Shown one piece after another: positions 25,440-34,033 of a DNA stretch of 64,000 nucleotides; the first letter of the stretch is position 1; each line of letters opens with the position of its first letter. The stretch is from Pseudocolwellia sp048296855 (lineage in GTDB: Bacteria; Pseudomonadota; Gammaproteobacteria; Enterobacterales; Alteromonadaceae), in NCBI GenBank assembly GCA_048296855.1, contig CP182631.1; one strand, 5' to 3'. Both the position numbers and the translations under genes were made by a program. The notes under the pieces were generated by a model. That model worked only from the letters and a program-made list of their open reading frames with translations, had not been told where the DNA came from and ran no database searches.

Positions 25440-26487
25440 TTGTATTTCCTAGCTGTTCACCTTTGATTTCAATTTCAACTTTATTTCGACCTAAGTCTTT
25501 GGCCCTATAAAGGGCTTTATCTACTCGATGAAATAAACTTTCAATGGTATCGCCTTTACCATATTCAGTTACCCCAAAACTGCAGGTAATAAATAAGTCA
25601 GGCTCAATTTCATACTGACTGATCAACATGCGCAATTTTTCGCTCACCATAATGGCATGTTTAAGTGCTCGACAAGGAAGAATGAGCACAAACTCTTCTC
25701 CACCCCAGCGTGCAAAAAAATCTATGCCTCGAATATTATCAGATACAAGTTGAGTCATTTTCCTTAAAACATTATCACCTGCTTTATGGCCTAAGGTGTC
25801 GTTAACACGTTTAAAAAAGTCGATATCAAAAATAACTAATGCCAGTGGATGGCTATAACGGTCAGCACGTGATATTTCTTTTTTGAGGTCTGCTTCAAAT
25901 TTCTTACGATTGGCGATGCCTGTTAAAGGATCTGTATTTGAAATACGCTCTACTTCAATCATTTTTTCTTTGAGTTCTTTATTCGCTTTTTCAAGCTCTT
26001 CTGCTTTTATTCTGATGATGTTTTCTAAGGTTACATTGCCTGCTTTCAAGAGTTGATTTTTCTTAAAAAGTTCTTCCTGAGCTATTTTTTGTTCGTTAAT
26101 ATCTTGGTGCGCACCAATCATCCGCGCAATAGTTCCGTCTTGATTATACACAATGACTTTTGCTCTATCAGCTATCCATAAATAGCTACCATTAGATTTT
26201 TTACAACGATACTCTATTGAATATTGATTGATTTTTCCTGTTGTGACTAATTCAAAGGTAGCCATTACACTTTCATAATCATCAGGATGAATGATGTTTT
26301 CCCACGTAAAAACATCTTTATTTAAAATACCAACTTCGTAGCCAAGCATTCGAAACCAGCTAGGGCTTCGTTCAACGTGTCCGGTATTTCGATTCCAATC
26401 CCATGTTCCTTCGACGATTATGTCTAAGATGTTATTTAATGTGTTATCTGCATCTTCCGTGACTTGATGTTCATAAGTTTTTATCAT
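25432..26487 (-). CDS. Diguanylate cyclase with PAS sensor
   Basis: A 351-residue soluble protein: a PAS/PAC domain (about 20-138, with GTWDWNRNTGHVERSPSWF and the PAC segment SNGSYLWIADRAK), a helical linker (about 140-180) and a GGDEF domain (about 185-345) with intact active-site motif RWGGEEF. It should make c-di-GMP from two GTP in response to a signal sensed by the PAS domain. There is no membrane segment. It overlaps the following VOC gene by 8 bases and lies 97 bp downstream of fimV, in the place where some relatives have truA. Confidence 0.92.
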   Translation of the reverse strand: MIKTYEHQVTEDADNTLNNILDIIVEGTWDWNRNTGHVERSPSWFRMLGYEVGILNKDVFTWENIIHPDDYESVMATFELVTTGKINQYSIEYRCKKSNGSYLWIADRAKVIVYNQDGTIARMIGAHQDINEQKIAQEELFKKNQLLKAGNVTLENIIRIKAEELEKANKELKEKMIEVERISNTDPLTGIANRKKFEADLKKEISRADRYSHPLALVIFDIDFFKRVNDTLGHKAGDNVLRKMTQLVSDNIRGIDFFARWGGEEFVLILPCRALKHAIMVSEKLRMLISQYEIEPDLFITCSFGVTEYGKGDTIESLFHRVDKALYRAKDLGRNKVEIEIKGEQLGNTSA

Positions 26488-26584
26488 AGATGAGATTTTT
26501 AAACTTTAAAGATATAAATACAGCATACTATAAAATGATCACCTAAACCGATTCATATGAGCAAATATTTTAACTTCTTATATT

Positions 26585-29500
26585 TTACATTAAGTTATCA
26601 AGTAGTTGTTGGGCGTCTAGCTGTTGTTGTGGATCACCATTGGCCACTACATCTAATAAAATAACTTCAGCATTTTCTTTGTCGTCTATTTCGATATAAA
26701 CCTTGGCTAGATCTAATTTGGCTTCCATTCCGCTGTCATCATCCCCATCATCTAAATTTAAGTCACCACTAAATTCAGGGAATTCATTTAAACCAACATC
26801 AATATTAGTTTTATCGTATGGTTCTTCTAAACTATTACCTTCAAAACTGTCTGATAATAATGAATCTACAGAAATAAAATCTTCTTTCGATGTATTGGTA
26901 GACTCATTAAATGCCTGATCAATTAAGTCGTCTCCAATGTCTAATTCCATATCAAAGTCATCACTTAATTCAAACTCTTCAACTTCTCTTGACGCATTTT
27001 CTTCTTCTATATTTGACAATAACTCATCAAAATCTAGATTATCTAATTCTTGTATATCTTCTAATTCGTTAGCTTCTGTTGTGGTTACTTTTTCTGTTTC
27101 ATCATCAGCTAATAGATCGGCTAATACATTACTGTCACTAAAATCCGGCGATAACTCTATTGGCTCATTTGATTCAAAATCATCACTTTCGTTTAATAAA
27201 TTACTTAACGCAGCTTCATCAAAGTCGCTTTCCATTGCTTTTAATGTTTCTTCATCAATCGCACTTGATGTATCTTCTACTTCTTCAACCTCACTAATTT
27301 CATTATTAGATGGCTGAGGGCTTAGCTCATCAATTAAGCTATCAATATCAAGTTCGTCACCAATATCAAGCTCATCATCAAGACCTAATTCATCATTAGT
27401 ATCAAGTTCGTCACTTTGTTCTTTTTCAGCGTCTGCAATTAATTGGTCTATATCTAATTCATCACTTAAATCATCTGAGCTATCATCTTGCTCTACTACC
27501 AAAGCCTCATTTTCAGGTGTATCTTCTTGCGAATGAATATCACTAAAATCAAAGTTTAAGAAAGGTGCAGCACTTTCTTGTGTAAAGTTGTTAATTAAGG
27601 CTTTATTATCTGCTTCAGGGTTTGAGTCTGTATCTAAAGACTCTTGTTCTGAAATATCTTTAAGTATTTCATCAACTTCTGAATCTGAATTTAAAAGTTC
27701 ATCTATGTCATCTGAACTTGATATTTCAATATTTTCTTCTTCAGATAAACTTTCTAAAAATGAATCCAAATCATCTGAATCCTTTAATTCTTCTGACGAA
27801 CTCGATTGAGATATTTCCTCATCTTCATCTGAAATAGACGCCATTAGCGCGTCTATGTCGTCTGGATCGGTTAAATCGCCCGACATATCTTCTTCTGATT
27901 CTGGTGTTGCTTCTGGTTCAGGGCTTGGTTCAAGTGCAGAAACTGACGCCATTAATGCGTCTATGTCGTCTGGATCGGTTAAGTCGCCCGACATATCTTC
28001 TTCTGATTCTGGTGTTGCTTCTGGTTTAGGGCTTGGCTCAGATTCAGGTTCAGGTTCAGGCGCAGAAACTGACGCCATTAGTGCGTCTATATCGTCTGGA
28101 TCGGTCAAGTCGCCCGACATATCTTCTTCTGGCTCAGCTGAAGCTTCTGTTTCAGGACTTGGTTCAGGTTCAGGTGCAGAAACTGACGCCATTAATGCAT
28201 CTATGTCGTCTGGATCGGTTAAGTCGCCCGACATATCTTCTTCTGGCTCTGGTGTTGCTTCTGGTTCAGGGCTTGACTCTGGCGCAGAAACTGACGCCAT
28301 TAATGCGTCTATGTCGTCTGGATCTGTTAAATCGCCCGACATGTCTTCTTCTGGCTCTGGTGCTGCTGGCTCAGGGCTTGGCTCTGGCTCTGAAACTGAC
28401 GCCATTAATGCGTCTATGTCGTCTGGATCAGTTAGGTCGCCCGACATATCTTCTTCTGGCTCTGGTGTTGCTTCTGGTTCAGGGCTTGACTCTGGCGCAG
28501 AAACTGACGCCATTAATGCGTCTATGTCGTCTGGATCTGTTAAATCGCCCGACATATCTTCTTCTGACTCTGGTGCTGCTGGCTCAGGGCTTGGATCTGG
28601 CTCTGAAACTGACGCCATTAGCCCATCTATGTCGTCTGGATCAGTTAGGTCGCCCGACATATCTTCTTCTGGCTCTGGTGCTGCTTCTGGTTCAGGTTCT
28701 GGACTAACAGAGAAATCTTCTAGTTCATCAGTCCCCCCCAGTAGATCATCAATACTATCTTCCTCAGGTTCATCTTCTTTGGAAGACTCTAGAGGATCGT
28801 CATCATCAAAACCCGCTAATAAAGCATCTAAATCGTCTTGCCCTAATTCGCCGCCTTCAAGCACTTCTCCAGCTAACGAGATATCTTCTAAGTCATCTAT
28901 TTCATCATCTAAATGTATTACATCATCGTTAGATAAATCATCAGAAAACAAGTCATCATCACCATCTTCAGCTAAATCGATAGCAAGCTCATCATCTAAA
29001 GATAATTCGTCATCTAATGAAAGCTCATCATCCAACGTTAGCTCATCTTCAACTTTTTCCTCAACTGGAGGTTTTTCTTCAGTTTTAACTTCAGCTGGCG
29101 GCTCTACTTCTTTGGCAATAACTTTTTCTTCTTCAGGCTCATCTTTTGATTTTCTTTTAAGTAGAAACCAAATAATGCTCCCAACGAGTAAGCCCATGAA
29201 TATGGCAGAAAGAGTAATATAAAACCAAGCGCTTGCTAAAATTTTTGATATTAAGGTATTATTTTTTTCTTTATTTTCTTGCTCAAGACGTAAGGCTTTT
29301 TCTTCTGCAGCATTGGCTTTGTCTATTAAGGCTTGTTGCAAAGCTAACATGTCATCCATTTGAAGCTTAATTTCTTTACTTTTAGCAACTTCATCTTGCA
29401 TAACATCTAGTTGCTCATTAAATGAAGAAAGTTTATTTCTTAATCCTTCGTTTTCTTTAAGTAAGGCTTGTAAACCGTCAATAGAGTCAAGAACATCTTG

Positions 29501-30031
29501 TTGAATGGTTGATAAACGTTGAGTTTGATCGTTTCCGAAGGTTTGCAGCTGTTCGTTTATTTCTACTTTAGCAGCATCTAAATCTTTCTTTTTAACTGAT
29601 AATTCTTCTGGTTTAATAACTTTTTTAGGTTTCGATTTAACAACTTTCTTTTCCCAGTTTTTATCATCATTACTAGATTTTTTTTGAGCGGCTTCTTTAT
29701 CTACTGATCGCATTTCATCAATAGAAGGAATTTTTAGATAAGCACCTGTAACGAGGTGATTGAAATTATTGTCAACAAACGCTTGGGGGTTGCGCATGTA
29801 TAAAGACTGCATCACTTGATAAACAGATAAACTGTTTTCAGGCCTTACTTTTAAAGCTATGTTCCATAAAGTATCTTGCGCAGTAATAGGACCATATTGC
29901 TCATATCGAAAAACATCTGACGATTTTGGCCCTTTAATACGTATACCTGCTTCTTCAGCCGCAACTGTAGAAGCAGTGAAAACAGTAAACATAATAATCT
30001 GCCACAGGCACAGACGTAAAAATTGTTGCAT
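26585..30031 (-). CDS. fimV: FimV-family polar hub protein with eight acidic tandem repeats
   Basis: Translation most likely starts at ATG 30031 (AGGA eight bases before it), giving 1148 residues; a longer frame begins with TTG at 30064. In order: signal peptide, LysM-like domain (about 30-105) that binds peptidoglycan, coiled coil (about 145-260), one membrane helix (about 265-291), a very acidic cytoplasmic part, and the FimV C-terminal helical domain (last ~45 residues, GMEAKLDLAKVYIEIDD). Eight copies of EEDMSGDLTDPDDIDALMAS separated by Pro-Glu linkers fill about residues 455-740. FimV organises cell-pole proteins and supports type IV pili and c-di-GMP or cAMP signalling. The neighbours asd, pdxB and fabB match the usual setting. 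Confidence 0.92.
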   Translation of the reverse strand: MQQFLRLCLWQIIMFTVFTASTVAAEEAGIRIKGPKSSDVFRYEQYGPITAQDTLWNIALKVRPENSLSVYQVMQSLYMRNPQAFVDNNFNHLVTGAYLKIPSIDEMRSVDKEAAQKKSSNDDKNWEKKVVKSKPKKVIKPEELSVKKKDLDAAKVEINEQLQTFGNDQTQRLSTIQQDVLDSIDGLQALLKENEGLRNKLSSFNEQLDVMQDEVAKSKEIKLQMDDMLALQQALIDKANAAEEKALRLEQENKEKNNTLISKILASAWFYITLSAIFMGLLVGSIIWFLLKRKSKDEPEEEKVIAKEVEPPAEVKTEEKPPVEEKVEDELTLDDELSLDDELSLDDELAIDLAEDGDDDLFSDDLSNDDVIHLDDEIDDLEDISLAGEVLEGGELGQDDLDALLAGFDDDDPLESSKEDEPEEDSIDDLLGGTDELEDFSVSPEPEPEAAPEPEEDMSGDLTDPDDIDGLMASVSEPDPSPEPAAPESEEDMSGDLTDPDDIDALMASVSAPESSPEPEATPEPEEDMSGDLTDPDDIDALMASVSEPEPSPEPAAPEPEEDMSGDLTDPDDIDALMASVSAPESSPEPEATPEPEEDMSGDLTDPDDIDALMASVSAPEPEPSPETEASAEPEEDMSGDLTDPDDIDALMASVSAPEPEPESEPSPKPEATPESEEDMSGDLTDPDDIDALMASVSALEPSPEPEATPESEEDMSGDLTDPDDIDALMASISDEDEEISQSSSSEELKDSDDLDSFLESLSEEENIEISSSDDIDELLNSDSEVDEILKDISEQESLDTDSNPEADNKALINNFTQESAAPFLNFDFSDIHSQEDTPENEALVVEQDDSSDDLSDELDIDQLIADAEKEQSDELDTNDELGLDDELDIGDELDIDSLIDELSPQPSNNEISEVEEVEDTSSAIDEETLKAMESDFDEAALSNLLNESDDFESNEPIELSPDFSDSNVLADLLADDETEKVTTTEANELEDIQELDNLDFDELLSNIEEENASREVEEFELSDDFDMELDIGDDLIDQAFNESTNTSKEDFISVDSLLSDSFEGNSLEEPYDKTNIDVGLNEFPEFSGDLNLDDGDDDSGMEAKLDLAKVYIEIDDKENAEVILLDVVANGDPQQQLDAQQLLDNLM
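27835..28675. repeat. Eight tandem repeats of about 100-125 bp inside fimV
   Basis: Each unit encodes EEDMSGDLTDPDDIDALMAS plus a variable Pro/Glu/Ser linker. Core parts are almost identical at DNA level. Numbered from the protein N-terminus, units 1-2 and 3-4 repeat as a pair (an SEPxPSPEPAAPE linker followed by SAPESSPEPEATPEP), pointing to duplication of a two-unit block. Long open frames on the opposite strand here are a by-product of the repeated sequence. Confidence 0.9.
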
Positions 30032-30245
30032 TACAACATTCCTATTTATTATTAATGGAGCCAATAACTTGTCACATAAAGATCAGATAAAACAAAGCAA
30101 AGTTTATTCCAACTCATTACATAATACTAGGGGCTGCTCTTTAACTGCCCAGAAATTGCTATAGGGGTATCTAATTTTATCTTTACTATATCGGTAATTT
30201 CTTGTTTTTCTATAGTTTTATTTAAGAAATGTAGCATTATTCTCA

Positions 30246-30281
30246 TAAAAAAACCCACTATTAGAAGCTAATAATGGGTTT
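30246..30281 (-). terminator. Rho-independent terminator after asd
   Basis: Read on the minus strand, AAACCCA and TGGGTTT close a hairpin with further pairing inside (TATTAG/CTAATA), followed by a T run. It lies about 30 bp past the asd stop. Confidence 0.88.
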
Positions 30282-30309
30282 AAGGTATATCCGATGATAA
30301 ATTATTAAA

Positions 30310-31329
30310 TTAAGATAAGTGATCTTTTATTAATAGTTCGGCAATTTGAATACTGTTTGTTGCAGCACCTTTACGCGTATTGTCGGCAACAATCCACATG
30401 TTTATGCCGCAGTTGTGGCTAATATCTTCACGTACACGACCAACAAATGTAGCATCTTTACCGCTAGCTTCGCCAATTTGAGTTGGGAAGTCTTCATCGT
30501 TACGACAAAGTACAACACCTTCAGCTTTTTCTAATAAGTCTTTAACTTCTTCAGCTGAAATAGGTGAGTTAGTTTCAATATGAAGCGCTTCACCATGCCC
30601 AAAAAACACTGGAACACGAACAGCAGTAGGATTAACTAGAATATTGTCGTCGCCGAAAATTTTCTTAGTTTCCCAAACCATTTTCATTTCTTCTTTGGTG
30701 TAGCCATTTTCTAAAAACACGTCAATTTGTGGAATAACGTTAAACGCTATTTGACGAGAGAAGTTTTTAGACTCAACAGGCTTACCACTTAACAAATCAG
30801 CTGTTTGTTTAGCTAACTCGTCCATTGATTCTTTACCGCCACCTGATACAGATTGGTATGTACACACGTTAATACGTGAGATACCCACTGCGTCTTGAAT
30901 GGGTTTTAATGCAACTAACATTTGAATAGTTGAACAGTTAGGATTAGCAATAATATTACGGTTACGGTATTCACCTAATGCTTGAGGGTTAACTTCAGGC
31001 ACAATTAGTGGAATATCGTCTTCGTAACGAAACTCTGATGTGTTATCGATTACAATACAACCTGCTTCGCCAGCGATTGGTGCAAATTTAGCTGAGGTAG
31101 CGCCACCTGCTGAAAAGAAACCAATTTGTGCTTGGCTAAAGTCAAAGTTATCTGCATTTAAAACTTCAATACTTTCACCTTTAAATTCAATAAATTCACC
31201 AGCAGAGCGTGCACTTGCTAATGGGTATAATTTATTAATTGGAAAGTCTCGTTGTTCAAGAATTTCAATAATGGTTTTGCCTACTAAGCCTGTTGCGCCA
31301 AGTACGCAAACATCAAATTTCTGTGCCAT
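30310..31329 (-). CDS. asd: Aspartate-semialdehyde dehydrogenase
   Basis: A 339-residue enzyme converting aspartyl phosphate to aspartate semialdehyde with NADPH, for Lys, Met, Thr and cell-wall diaminopimelate. The nucleotide loop GATGLVG is at 11-17, the catalytic Cys132 in NPNCST, and the substrate His in GHGEALHIE. It belongs to the shorter ASADH group (about 337-340 residues, asd2/Usg-like), not the 367-residue E. coli type. It lies 23 bp downstream of pdxB, so the two are probably cotranscribed. Confidence 0.95.
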   Translation of the reverse strand: MAQKFDVCVLGATGLVGKTIIEILEQRDFPINKLYPLASARSAGEFIEFKGESIEVLNADNFDFSQAQIGFFSAGGATSAKFAPIAGEAGCIVIDNTSEFRYEDDIPLIVPEVNPQALGEYRNRNIIANPNCSTIQMLVALKPIQDAVGISRINVCTYQSVSGGGKESMDELAKQTADLLSGKPVESKNFSRQIAFNVIPQIDVFLENGYTKEEMKMVWETKKIFGDDNILVNPTAVRVPVFFGHGEALHIETNSPISAEEVKDLLEKAEGVVLCRNDEDFPTQIGEASGKDATFVGRVREDISHNCGINMWIVADNTRKGAATNSIQIAELLIKDHLS

Positions 31330-31352
31330 GGTCCTCTCTCTTTTTTAATTAA

Positions 31353-32471
31353 CTATTTGCTAAAGCCAAGACGATGCGGCACATCTTCATTGGCTTGATG
31401 ATTCATAGAAACGGTAACTGCCGAAAACTCCCTGCGAGCAGGGTATGTTTTTCGAATGTGATCGAATCCTTTGGTGTTTATTTGCTGGCGAAATATTCCA
31501 TCATCGCGCCTTACATCGTAAACCATTTTTACTAGCTGGTTTAGTAATATTTCATCAAAGTCTTGTTTTATTTCAACCGCGTTAATTGACGCACTAGGTA
31601 ATAAGTCTTTAAGTACTTTTTCTACGGGAATATTGAGCTGTTTACATAATGCCTGATAGAGCATTTCTGTGCCACGAGCTTTTCCTTCTAAGCTATAACC
31701 AGCAATGTGTGCGCTGGCTATTTCTGCATATTCAATTAACGGATGTAGTAAGTTAGGTTCGCCTTCCCACACATCGAGTATTAATTTAGTTTTCATACCA
31801 TTTTGTTTAAGAGACAGTAATGCTTTATTGTCTATAACTTCACCACGACAAGCATTTATTAATATTTGCTCATCTGTTAACTGACTTAAGCGATCTGAAT
31901 TTAATAAATGATAGGTTGGATGCTCGCCGGTTTCTGTAAGCGGTACGTGAAGAGAAATCACATCACAAGCTAGCGCTTCATCTAAGGATACAAAGTTTCT
32001 CGTATCATTTGGGTTATCAGCTAACACAGGATCACACATTACATAATTAATACCTAATGCGGTAAGCTTTTCGCTTAACCGAGTACCTGTATTTCCTGCG
32101 CCTACAATGCCAACATTAAGTGAAAACAAATCAATTAAATAACGTTCACTCATTACAACTAATGCACTTAACACATATTCAGCCACTGAAATTGCGTTAC
32201 AACCAGGAGCTGAAGTAAAAAATACATCACGACTTTTTAAATAAGCTTGATCGATGTGATCAACGCCTATAGTTGCAGTACCTACAAATTGCAGTGATTT
32301 ATTATTAGCCAGTAAAGCTTCATTAACTTTCGTAATAGAGCGCACTAATAAAATATCAGCATTTTCTACCATATCAGCAGTTAGTTCACGCCCTGCAAAG
32401 GGGTAAAGAATACCTAAATCGCCAAAAAATTCTTTGGCGAAAGGCATGTTTTCATCGTGGTATATATTCAT
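31353..32471 (-). CDS. pdxB: Erythronate-4-phosphate dehydrogenase
   Basis: A 372-residue D-2-hydroxyacid dehydrogenase family member that oxidises 4-phosphoerythronate in pyridoxal phosphate synthesis. It starts MNIYHDENMPFAKEFF, typical of PdxB. NAD loop VGAGNTGTRL, catalytic Arg in NACRGEVID, Glu in DVWEGEP and His in SAHIAGYSLEGKARG are all present, and the C-terminal PdxB dimerisation domain follows. It sits between fabB and asd in the usual gammaproteobacterial order. A terminator of the upstream fabB gene lies before it, so it needs its own promoter. Confidence 0.96.
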   Translation of the reverse strand: MNIYHDENMPFAKEFFGDLGILYPFAGRELTADMVENADILLVRSITKVNEALLANNKSLQFVGTATIGVDHIDQAYLKSRDVFFTSAPGCNAISVAEYVLSALVVMSERYLIDLFSLNVGIVGAGNTGTRLSEKLTALGINYVMCDPVLADNPNDTRNFVSLDEALACDVISLHVPLTETGEHPTYHLLNSDRLSQLTDEQILINACRGEVIDNKALLSLKQNGMKTKLILDVWEGEPNLLHPLIEYAEIASAHIAGYSLEGKARGTEMLYQALCKQLNIPVEKVLKDLLPSASINAVEIKQDFDEILLNQLVKMVYDVRRDDGIFRQQINTKGFDHIRKTYPARREFSAVTVSMNHQANEDVPHRLGFSK

Positions 32472-32524
32472 AATACTTTAAAATGGAATATTTTAGTGTA
32501 ATAACACTATTTTACCCTACAAAA

Positions 32525-32556
32525 CAAAAAACCACTAAAGCTATCTTTAGTGGTTT
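32525..32556 (-). terminator. Rho-independent terminator after fabB
   Basis: AAACCACTAAAG (32529-32540) pairs perfectly with CTTTAGTGGTTT (32545-32556) across four bases. On the minus strand a T-rich run follows. Confidence 0.9.
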
Positions 32557-32645
32557 TAAATTTAATTACTATTACACTTGTTTATTTGTAACTAGCGTAT
32601 GTTATTACACCTTAACTTTCTGAACGATGTTGCGTTCAATCAAGG

Positions 32646-33857
32646 TTATTTATATTTTTGCATCACTAATGTTGCATTAGTTCCGCCAAAACCAAAGCTA
32701 TTCGACATAGCAAGGTTAATTTCAGCATCACGAGCTTCAGTAACAATATCTAAACCTTCAGCTTTTTCGTCTAATGTATTGACGTTAATTGAAGGAGCAA
32801 CAAAGTTGTTTTCCATCATTAATAGAGTATAGATAGCTTCATGAACACCAGCTGCACCTAGTGCATGCCCTGTCATTGCTTTTGTTGCTGAAATAGCTGG
32901 AGAATCTTTACCAAATACTTCTTGAATAGCGCCAAGCTCTTTAACATCACCTACTGGTGTTGAAGTACCGTGGGTGTTTAAGTAATCTACTTTACCTTCT
33001 ACGCCCTGCATTGCTTGTTGCATACAACGTATAGCGCCTTCACCACTTGGAGCTACCATATCGTAACCGTCTGATGTTGCACCGTAACCAACAATTTCAG
33101 CATAAATATGCGCGCCACGTGCTAATGCATGTTCAAGTTCTTCAACAACTAACATACCGCCGCCACCAGAAATAACAAAACCATCGCGGTCTGCATCGTA
33201 AGTACGAGAAGCCGTTTCAGGAGCATCGTTATATTTAGATGATAATGCGCCCATGCCGTCAAACATCATAGCTAATGACCAATGAACTTCTTCACCACCG
33301 CCAGCAAATACAATATCTTGTTTGCCTAGTTGAATAAGCTCAGCAGCATGACCAATACAATGAGAACTTGTTGCACAAGCTGAACTCATTGAATAGTTAA
33401 CACCTAAAATTTTAAATGGTGTTGCTAAACAAGCTGAAACCGTACTCGACATTGTTTTAGGTACAGCATAAGGGCCAACACGTTTTACGCCTTTTTCACG
33501 TAAAACATCAGCACTTTTAACAACGTTTTCTGATGATGCACCACCAGAACCAGCTACGATACCTGTACGAAAGTTAGATACTTGCTCAGGTGTTAATTTT
33601 GCGTCGTCAATAGCTTGCTGCATAGCAATATAAGAATAACCTGCTGCATCACCCATAAAGCGCATAGCTTTACGATCAATATGTTCAGCAACGTTAATGG
33701 TTGGCATGCCCCAAACTTGGCTGCGTAAACCTACTTCAGCAAAACTCTCTGAACGAGAGATACCTGAACGCCCTGTTTTTAAAGACGCTAAAACTTCTTC
33801 GCTATTGTTGCCAATGCTTGACACAATGCCTAATCCAGTGATTACTACACGTTTCAT
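32646..33857 (-). CDS. fabB: Beta-ketoacyl-ACP synthase I
   Basis: A 403-residue condensing enzyme of fatty-acid synthesis, needed for unsaturated fatty acids. The catalytic triad is Cys161 (SMSSACATSS), His296 (NTHGTSTPVGD) and His331 (TGHALGAAG). It resembles E. coli FabB (406) more than FabF by length and context. It is cytoplasmic and stands in its own transcription unit, with a palindrome that looks like a FabR operator upstream. Confidence 0.96.
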   Translation of the reverse strand: MKRVVITGLGIVSSIGNNSEEVLASLKTGRSGISRSESFAEVGLRSQVWGMPTINVAEHIDRKAMRFMGDAAGYSYIAMQQAIDDAKLTPEQVSNFRTGIVAGSGGASSENVVKSADVLREKGVKRVGPYAVPKTMSSTVSACLATPFKILGVNYSMSSACATSSHCIGHAAELIQLGKQDIVFAGGGEEVHWSLAMMFDGMGALSSKYNDAPETASRTYDADRDGFVISGGGGMLVVEELEHALARGAHIYAEIVGYGATSDGYDMVAPSGEGAIRCMQQAMQGVEGKVDYLNTHGTSTPVGDVKELGAIQEVFGKDSPAISATKAMTGHALGAAGVHEAIYTLLMMENNFVAPSINVNTLDEKAEGLDIVTEARDAEINLAMSNSFGFGGTNATLVMQKYK

Positions 33858-33926
33858 TTATATAACCATTCAAAAATTTAAAAATTCGAGCATATCATAC
33901 AGATAATTACCCGCCATCTGGTCTGC

Positions 33927-33948
33927 TCAGTGTACACCTGTACACTGA
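33927..33948. promoter_or_regulatory. 22-bp palindrome, probable FabR operator for fabB
   Basis: TCAGTGTACA and its exact complement TGTACACTGA flank two bases (CC). It lies 70 bp before fabB and 86 bp before mnmC, which point away from each other. The core GTACA-N2-TGTAC and its place before fabB fit the FabR repressor sites known in gammaproteobacteria; the assignment is by resemblance. Confidence 0.65.
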
Positions 33949-34033
33949 TTTCTTCAATTCAATATCAATTACATTTTAAAAAAGATAAAATGTTGTTGAA
34001 CTGTTCATTTACTAACATAAGATTTTATACCTA

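Noticed and set aside
27835..28675. Regularly spaced repeats that could suggest a CRISPR array
   Set aside because: Units of 100-125 bp are in frame within fimV and both core and linker are coding; spacers are not unique sequences.
27855..29222. 455-codon Ser/Gly-rich open frame opposite fimV, and other long plus-strand frames there
   Set aside because: It mirrors the Asp/Glu/Pro-rich repeats of fimV read backwards; low-complexity composition and no ribosome-binding site make it a shadow.
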